From contig CM065695.1 in assembly GCA_017654935.2 (NCBI GenBank), forward strand, positions 35,640,271-35,704,270: 64,000 bases of DNA. Reading direction: 5' to 3'. This DNA comes from Phymorhynchus buccinoides (Eukaryota > Mollusca > Gastropoda > Neogastropoda > Raphitomidae). The translations under genes were made by a program, and so were the position numbers. Below the pieces are notes generated by a model. The model did no database searches. It saw only the letters and a list, made by a program, of their open reading frames with translations, and had not been told where the DNA came from. How positions within the stretch are numbered: the first letter of the stretch is position 1; each line of letters opens with the position of its first letter. Positions 32,101 through 42,000 of the stretch are shown one piece after another.

Positions 32101-35100
32101 TCTTTCTCTTATTTGTTATTTTGACTTTTATTTGTTAGTTAAGTATACACAACAGATCAGAGTAGACTGAACCTGTTTAATCATTAAATAGAAGGCTTTG
32201 AGTCTAAGCATTTGTCGGCAGGAATAAGAACATTGATTTTAAGCAGTGGTGATGTTTAGTAATGGAACTTTCCATTCACATGAACTTCGATCATAATATT
32301 GACATGCTCATGGTCATTTTCATGACAGGGATTTAAAAATAATTGTGAGTGTGTGTGTTTTCTGTGCATTTTATTTGTTTTTAAAATTCTAGTGACTTTG
32401 TAAAGCGCATAGAGCTTTAACCCTTTCACCACCGATGTCGCATTTCTGCACCACACTGATTAATACCCATGTCACTAAAACTGTAAAAGGCATCAAATCA
32501 GGGTCTGTTATCCAAAGACCCTATTCTCTTAATTTTGGGAGGTAAGGATAGACCTTACTTTAAATATCTCACAGAGGAATCCCCCAATATTACAGACAGA
32601 TTTTGTTTTCTCTACCTTAACCCAGGTAAGTTTAATTGATATTTTTTGCTGAAAAATGGCTGGCGGCAAAAGGGTTAAAGGCATGAAATTAGAGTCTGTT
32701 ATCCAATGACCTTATGTTGTTAATTTTGGGAGATAATGAAAGGCCTTATTTGCTACGTGTCATAGGGGGAGTTTACAGTATTGTAGACGTCAACTTCTGT
32801 TTTCCTAGGTAAGCCTGACAGAAAAGTTTGGCTGAAAAAGGGCTTAAGATTAAGATTAAAGTTATAGCCCCGTCGACAACTAAGGCCATGTTAGGGCTGT
32901 AACATCGTTAAGGCTGAAAAATGGCTAGCGCTGAAAGGGTTAAGGTATGCGCTATGAAAATCTTCTAAATAAGTAAGTAAATAAATAAGTAAATGTCCGA
33001 AAATGACACAGATGTATACCATGTTAATCATTATATCAATCCCACTGGCCTACTCGTTAACTTACATTCGCCCAGTGCATCAAACTTCACTCCCACCAAA
33101 TGCAAAGACATTCACTGCCAAGGACCCTGCCATGTGTTTGTCTATTTTTAGAGCTTATGTCTGTGATTTTTTTTAAAGCAACGCATGTGCACTTGAAGAA
33201 ATAGTTGCCCTCCTCTTGTTGGTTGAGACGCAACGGACAACCATGAACGTTAAAACGAGGAGTTAAAAAGAGAACTTGGTCTGGCTCCTCCTTATCTCGC
33301 TGATCTTCTGAACCTTTACACACCTCTTAGACAGTTGCGCTCCACCTTTGACACTTCTCTCCTCCAGATCCCACGTTACCGCACCAGAACCCTTGGCGAA
33401 TGCTCCTTCTCTTTCCAGGCCCCCTCCTCTTGGAATAGACTCCCTTTACCTCTCCGTTCTGCCAACTCCCTTTCTTCATTTAAGTCTTCTCTCAAAACTA
33501 CTCTTTTCAAATCATAGCCTGCTATATTTTCAAAGTACTGTGCCCCTTTCATCCGCGTGTGGTTGTGTGCCTGCGTGTTGTTTGTGCGTGTGTGTTGTGT
33601 GTGCGCGTGTTGTGCGTTTGTGTGTGTGTTTAGTGCGTGCGTGTGTGCGTGCGTGAGCACACGCGCGTGTATGTATAATATATTTTTGTCGTTTATTTAT
33701 TTTATTTTTATTTACTTTTTTAAGATTAAGCGCTATAAATGCTAATTATTATTATTAATATTTAATGTGCGGAAAGGCGCTGCACCTAGATTGGTGCATG
33801 TGGGTATGTTCTTTCACAGAATGGATATTAGAATCTATGTAGGCCTGTGTGTACGTGACAAGAAAGCCAATAGCTGTCGCTTATTGCACTCGTGAGCCAC
33901 GGTAAGTAAGTTATATTAACCCTTTCATCGCCACTGTCGCCTCTTGGCACCACAATGCTTTAACACCCATGTCACTGAAAGGCATCAAACGAGGGTCTGG
34001 TATCCAGTGACCTTATGTTCTTAATGTTTGGAGGTAAGGATAGGCTCTATTTTATGCATGTCACAGAGGAATCCCCAATATTGCAGACAAAATATTTTCT
34101 CTACCCGGGTAAGTTTAATGGTAAATTTTGGCTGAGGAATGGCTAGCGTTGAAAGGGTTAATAATATTTAATGCGCAGAAAGATTGGTGCGTTGGGTGCG
34201 TTCTTTCACAGAATGGATATCAGAACCTATGTAGGAAATAACTGGATTTTTTGTGTGAACAACCTGTTACGCAGACGACGAGCGCATCGCCTGGAGGGGA
34301 CGACAAGAAGGCACTGGACGATGTGCGGAGGTTACAGGCTGAGGTCAACTCCTTGCGGTCAGAGAACGCCCAGCTTAAGGTCAGTCAGATTGAATGGTTA
34401 AAAGATACACATTCTAAAGATTTTCGCTGAAAACCGACATTGTCACGCGAATGGCGTCACTTTCCATATTTGGAGATGACGAAGTGCAGCATTGAATGTA
34501 TTGTATTAAAAATAAAAGGCCTGGTCGGCAATTTTTTAAATTTATCAGTCTTATCTTTCAGAAAGCTCATATTAAACAGAAAAAAAAGACTTTAACAATA
34601 TTCATTTAAAAACTAAATTGCTTGAATTAAGTTGAAGCTTCTATGGAGACACAGGGTTGTTGTTTGCCGTCGGCCTTCGGCGATTCGCCGAAAATTTGAA
34701 AAAAAGTCCTAAAAGTCAACCGTCCTAGGGCCGATGGTTTGATTACCAAATCGGCACGAGTATGTCCGTTTTTTTATGAACAACGAAGTGTATCCGTTTT
34801 TTTTTATGAACAACGAAGTGAAGCAAAGTTTGCTTACACCGCGTTTGACCGAGATCAAAAAGCTAACTTTGTCGCGTCATGATTTTGCTAGCACAAGGCC
34901 AATTGCCTCGTGAGAGTTGCTTCCCTTGCTGCTTATGGCGGACGTTTGCCACACCGTAGTGTGAGTCTGTGTGATCTTGTCATCCTTTAGCGTCAGTGTT
35001 TTACTGGTTTTTGATTGAAATGCCTCCCAAAAAGGAGACAGAACTTATAAGCGAGAGAATCTGAGAAAAAAAAAAATTCATTGTTATTGAGAGTTTATGT

Positions 35101-35848
35101 TGACCGAGTGAGAGGGCCTAAAATTGTTGAAATTGGCCTAAGGTTTTGTGGCTGTTTAGGCCAAATGGCCTAAAGTGAAAATTTCTAGCACCATCTCTGA
35201 GACACCACATCTTGCACACCCTGACATGAAAGAAAACATGGCCAAACAAAGGGAAGCCACCCACCATGCAGACACATGCATGGATGCTCCTCCTCCTTGC
35301 AGGATGTCCTGAATTGGAATTGTTCGGAAATAATTAAGGGGAGTAATTTTATGGTGTGTGGGAGTGATCTTGCCGAATGGTCAACTTAGACGAGCATTTT
35401 GCCGCCATGGGTCAAATCAGCATCCTAAGTTGACCATTCAGTCGGTCAAACAGGGGAAATTACTTTGCCATCAGGTAGATCCCCAGCTCTCTCCTCGTGT
35501 GTTTGAGTAGACTTACATCACTTAGAACACCGTGCGTCATTCTGAACTTGATGTGATTGATATTTTTACGTCATTTTGCAAATTCTCTCAGTTTGTGGAT
35601 ACTGGCCGCCCCTCATTAAAAAAAAGAAGAATGTTTGCAAGTCGCTGTCTCGCATCCTGCGGTTTCAAGCGTCACCGCCATGCCTGCTATGATTTTGACC
35701 GAGTAAATCGAGGTAATCAACTCTAATTTTTACGAAGTGCTCTCCCCTTGTTTTTTTCCACAAAAATCGTCGATTGCAGGATTTTTAAATTGCCTGGAGC
35801 CGGCGTTGCCGGATTATGATAATTTGAGAAACAACGATTTTCTTACGC

Positions 35849-35897
<49 letters not shown>

Positions 35898-35973
35898 TAC
35901 AATAAAAAGGGCCTATATAAGCATTTGCTATATTCAAAGAAATGTAGCGCTTGTACTAGTAAATGTAAGCAGT

Positions 35974-36013
<40 letters not shown>

Positions 36014-39000
36014 CCCCTGCACTCCGCCGGGGCCGCCCCCTTGCAGATTTTTTTAATTTCCCAAGAGCACCTATGCACATGCACACGGCTGAAGTAAATA
36101 TACACTTGTATCTGCAGATTTTGAAATCATAGCCGATTTCCTGAGTCTCACCTCTGACTCAGTTGCTTACTGAACACCTGTACTGTGCATGGATGAAACC
36201 TGCCTACCCATACGATTTTTCCATATTTTGCTGACTCAGTTGCTTACTGAACACCTGTACTATGCATGGATGAAACCTGCCTACCCATACGATTTTTCCA
36301 TATTTTGCTGACTCAGTTGCTTACTGAACACCTGTACTGTGCATGGATGAAACCTGCCTACCCATACGATTTTTCCATATTTTGCTGACTCAGTTGCTTA
36401 CTGAACACCTGTACTGTGCATGGATGAAACCTGCCTACCCATACGATTTTTCCATATTTTGCTGACTCAGTTGCTTACTGAACACCTGTACTGTGCATGG
36501 ATGAAACCTGCCTACCCATACGATTTTTCCATATTTTGCTGACTCAGTTGCTTACTGAACACCTGTACTGTGCATGGATGAAACCTGCCTACCCATACGA
36601 TTTTTCCATATTTTGCTGACTCAGTTGCTTACTGAACACCTGTACTGTGCATGGATGAAACCTGCCTACCCATACGATTTTTCCATATTTTGCTGACTCA
36701 GTTGCTTACTGAACACCTGTACTATGCATGGATGAAACCTGCCTAATACGATTTTTCCATATTTTGCTGACTCAGTTGCTTACTGAACACCTGTACTATG
36801 CATGGATGAAACCTGCCTACCCATACGATTTTTCCATATTTTGCTGACTCAGTTGCTTACTGAACACCTGTACTGTGCATGGATGAAACCTGCCTACCCA
36901 TACGATTTTTCCATATTTTGCTGACTCAGTTGCTTACTGAACACCTGTACTATGCATGGATGAAACCTGCCTACCCATACGATTTTTCCATATTTTGCTG
37001 ACTCAGTTGCTTACTGAACACCTGTACTGTGCATGGATGAAACCTGCCTACCCATACGATTTTTCCATATTTTGCTGACTCAGTTGCTTACTGAACACCT
37101 GTACTGTGCATGGATGAAACCTGCCTACCCATACGATTTTTCCATATTTTGCTGACTCAGTTGCTTACTGAACACCTGTACTTGCATGGATTGCCTACCC
37201 ATACGATTTTTCCATATTTTGCTGACTCAGTTGCTTACTGAACACCACTGTGCATGGATGAAACCTGCCTACCCATACGATTTTTCCATTTTGCACTCAG
37301 TTGCTTACTGAACACCTGTACTATGCATGGTGAAATACCCATACGACATATTTTGTACTCTGCTTAGAACACCTGTTTGCATTAAACCTGCCGACATACG
37401 ATTTTTCCATATTTTGTACACGATTTTGAGCCCCAGTACTACTGCAGTACGGTAAATTAATACGGCAAAAATTTGAACTTGTCTAAGATCGGTCTGACTC
37501 AGTTTAATGCTGTACTTGCAAAATACACCTAGAAAAAGTACGGAATTTTATTTGTGGAGTACCATTGGGGGAAACCACATGGCAGGAAAAGTGGGAATCC
37601 TGATTTTGGCTTTGTTGAAATCCTGAAATCCAGAATTTGCAGAATTCTTTATTGAAGAATAAATACACTGGAATGAGGAGAAAAAAGTGTTATTGTTAAA
37701 ACAAGGCCGGTTTTGGCTATGAGGTAGCAGTTTATTTTCATGTTTTTTTTTTTCTTCTGTAAATAATAGGCTTTGAGACAGACTGACATCACCTCCCTAA
37801 ACAGCAGTAAATGAGAGAAAATTCTGTCAAATGTCATGGGCCTTGTAGTTTCAGCAGGACAGCAGGGAACACAAATCGATCAAATACGGACATGCATACA
37901 TACACACACATGGACAGAGAAACGCACAGGTCTCATTCCCGTTGCAATGTACACCCGTTCTGTTAGAACTGCAAGTACAAACAAGCGCGAAATCGCAATA
38001 GTTTGTGGCACGCAGTCTATTTTTACCACTCCAATCATGAGTCACCTCCCCTGGCTTTTCAATAATTTTAATCTGTAAACCAGAATGTTATCTCTGTACC
38101 ATTTCGTAACTTTTTATATCTTTGGGAAAACATTTAAAACTATGTATCCTACTTATACTCATCAAAAGAAGCACCGCATACTCGTCGTGTCTGTTGTAGT
38201 GTCTGTATTACGTATGTTTATTATCTTGTACGCTTTTAAAATACATCATTTTAAAGAGCGGCCTTGAAGTGTAGCCTCGATTTGAAGTGCGACAATTTTG
38301 TCAAAATGTGCGACAATTTTGGACGGACAGACAGACCGACCGACCGACCGACAAAGTGAGTTATAGGTTTGTGGCTTGAGCCACAAACAAAAATGAAAGC
38401 TGTCTCTAAATCAAAATGCTCTGATGCATTTGTAAAAGTGTAAAAAATAAAAAAAATCTGCTTTGGGAGCTTTGCCCCCCCCAAACAAATCCACCCCTTG
38501 ACCCCACCAAGGCGGCCAGCCAGAACCCAGGCCTTCCTGCTTTTCATTTTGTCTAGGTTTTACACTTGCTGGCTGTGTTTTCTGATATTTGAATGATGGC
38601 AATTTTCTGCTTGCAGGCCCTCCTGAATGTTTTCACAACTTCAGCAAACAAGGAATAGTGCTGCTTGTCTTGTCCTTTGCAAATCTAAATGGTATCCTCT
38701 TTTTATGCCACTTTTTTTACACCCGGCTGTACCACTGTATATCAATGTACCTACAGTGGAGTACACATAACACAAAACTGGATAATATGAAATATATTAC
38801 CGTAAAATGTGGACTAAAAGCTACTACTTTTTTCCTCAACCATGCGGCTTATAGACTGATGCGGCTTATCTGTGGGGTTTTTCCATTCTACACTTATCAA
38901 TATGATTAAATCTGTTTTTGGGCGGATTCTTCAGCCTATTCTGAGCATGAGCTTCTTTAGACTCAAAACTGGTTTTGGTAATCAATAGATTCAAATCTCA

Positions 39001-42000
39001 TGCTTTAAGTGTCTGAGAACATTAAATACTCATGTTCTGATAGGAACATTTCTATATTTGTGTTGCTTTGTGCACATACAATTTTCTCTGCGGCTTATAA
39101 ACTAGTGCGGCTTATGTGAATAAATACCTAATTTGTCAATTTAAGCCTCTTGACTGCCGGAGAAAATTAAAGAAAAAATCATTGGGGCAAATCATGCCAT
39201 GAAAAAGACAACAGATAGAGCCAATCTGGCAAAATGGTCTGGGGATATAGCTCTCTTGACTGTGTTAGAGCAAAAGCCAGCATATTTGGGTTATTCCTCT
39301 TCATCTGATGACATCATCAGTGATGTCACCAGGTCAGTACATAATACGTTGGTGGCAGTCAGGGGGTTAAGGGATGTGGCTTATATACAGGTGCATCTTA
39401 TAGTCCAGTTTTTACGGTATTTTACAGTTCGTATTGATAGCACCAAATGAAGCTGGAGCCAGCGTTTGCAAAAGCCATCACAAAGCTCCAATGTTCCTCT
39501 ACTGTGTCATGTGCTAGTCAGGAAGTTAGAACTCGGAAGGTATGAACTGTGCGCATGCATGTTCTCGAGTCCTGCACAGTGTGTTGTCTGCAGCACTACT
39601 GCTCGTTCAGTAGCAGAACTTCAGTTTCACAATAAAACGGCTGCCCCACAAGTTGGAAAATTTTATTCTGATTTGTAATAGCCTCCACGGAAGTGGCTAC
39701 ATATGGGACTTCCGGTGGCTAATCGCACAGCATCTGTGCCAAGGGAAGAAATTTGTAGTCTTTTTAGACTATGGTATTTTGGTAATTTGGCAATTGCCCC
39801 AAGTTGGAAGAGTAAACTCAGTTCGTAGTGAAACGGTAAGTATATAGATAGAATAGATAGATATATTAATCTAAATCAAACATTAATCGATGGCTTGGAG
39901 TCAAAACGGACTATCTTTAGATAGTCCATTGACGTATTATTGAACTTATTACGAAAACTAATAATTGTATTTAAAAAAAGACAGCAGAAATATAAAAAGC
40001 ATAACCCCCTTTTTATATTTCTGCAGTCATTGTATGATACAAGTTATTAGTTTTTGTAATAAGTCCAATAATACGTCAATGGTCTATCTAAAGATAGTCT
40101 GTTTTGACTCCAAGCCATCAAATTTTTTGCACTCAAATACAGTTTGCCCTGAAACACTGCCATACGCAAGTTTAAAGCAATTAGTTTGAGCCTTAAGCAG
40201 TTTATTCTCAGACTAAATTAGCATGAAATTCGCCTTGGCATTCTGCTCTGCAGACATCTTGATAATTAAACTGCTAAGTTCTCGGCAATGGAAGGTATGT
40301 GCACACGTTTCCAAGTTTAGTCGGTTGAATGCCTCTTGATCGCTTGCGCACTGCGGATCATGCACAAAATTACTAGCTCCACTTGCCCGTCTGGTTTCAG
40401 ATTGTTTTTGATTGCAGTTTTGTCGAAAATGCTTAGCACAAGGTATGGTTAACATGCACAAGACCCCTGAACTTTTGCTTTAAGTGTACTCCACTGTAAT
40501 GTGCTGCTGCTTTTGTGTCTGAGCTGATCCTTCTTTGTCAGGCTTTTAGACATCTGCCATACAATAGTGCTGGACACCTGATGCTAAAGAGAAAAACCAC
40601 AGCCAGTAGGAATGAAATGTAATATGAATTAAACACTTAGTTTTCATTGTTGCCGAAACATTTTAAACTCTGAACAAAACTCATGTGCAGGGCTCCCCAT
40701 TTTGTTTGACCATAGAGGGTATTTTCACCCCCAGGAAGCAGCTATAGAGGGTCTCTTCACCCCCAGGGTGAACTTATAGAGGGTGAAAAATCAAAACAAA
40801 ATAAGCATAAAGACATGTGGGTACTGTCAAAAAAATGTAAAGTATTGTATGCACAGGCAGTATGAAGCATTACATGCCTGGCATTTCCGACACACAAATG
40901 TTACCAACACAGTCACACACAGCCACACTCACACACATCATTCAAGAATCAAGAACTTTAATCCTTTGCCCTCTTTTGAGGCATTGAGAATGAAACAACA
41001 AAATTATAAAATTTCAAGCAAGGCATGACAGTTTATGTTGAACATTCAATAGCACACACACACACACTTTAATTCTCTCTCTCTCTCTCTGTGTCTTTCG
41101 CGGGATGTGTCAAAGGTCATTGAACTTGTAACCGCAGTACAAGCGCTCCCCAGATTTATAGTGCGTCTCAAACCCTCGAGTAGTAATTATAGTGCGTCGT
41201 TTCACCCCCAGTATGAAGTTTTAATGCGTCTGTCACGCACATTTGACGCACAGAATGGGGAGCCCTGATGTGTTTTTACTTTCCATTCCTTAAGTTCCAC
41301 TTGAAAACTTTCGCTTGACATAAAATATTCGGAAAACTAATATTTCCTTCTGTGGACAATAAACATTGATTGATTAATTGTGTCTAAAAATCGATTTAAA
41401 AAAAAAAAAATGAAAGTGCGAGTCAGAGTGAATTTTTTTTTAATTTTTTACGCAGTATAGTAATGTTTCTGAGTGGTTTTTAAAAAAATAGTTTTTAGGG
41501 ACAGTATGTGCTAAAATAGTTTTGTGTGGAAGACAAGCATTTAATTATCAGCTTATTTAATAATAATTTTTTTTTTAAAAATTGCAGTCTTTATCTTCTT
41601 TCTAAATTTAATTCCCACATTTGCATCAATAAAAACAATAAACTGAAACAACTTAGTATTGTGTTGAAAAAAAAATTAAATTGTGTAGTGCAAAACTTTA
41701 GATATAGATAATATTCAAAAACAGTAATTTTGGTGTTGTGGAGTACACTTGCTTCATAATCAAATGTCTGGCTTTTTCCTTTATTTACCAACCCTCCTAA
41801 TCCTTCCCAGTTTTCCCCAGGCTTCTCTGTATGAATATATTTATCATTTATTGGACACATTTCCCATCCTGTCACGTACTGCTGTAGTCGCTCAATCACT
41901 TGTTTTTAACACAGGCTTATCGAAAGCTACAAGCTGGCACAACTTTCATCATTTCTTTTGACAGTCAATAAATAAAAAAGATTCTTTATTGGCAACTCTT

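Noticed and set aside
33335..33517. A small host protein
   Set aside because: [11 protein letters not shown]...[11 protein letters not shown] is a LINE C-terminus.
36155..37430. CRISPR-like array
   Set aside because: Tandem 77-bp units without unique spacers in a eukaryotic intron: a satellite.
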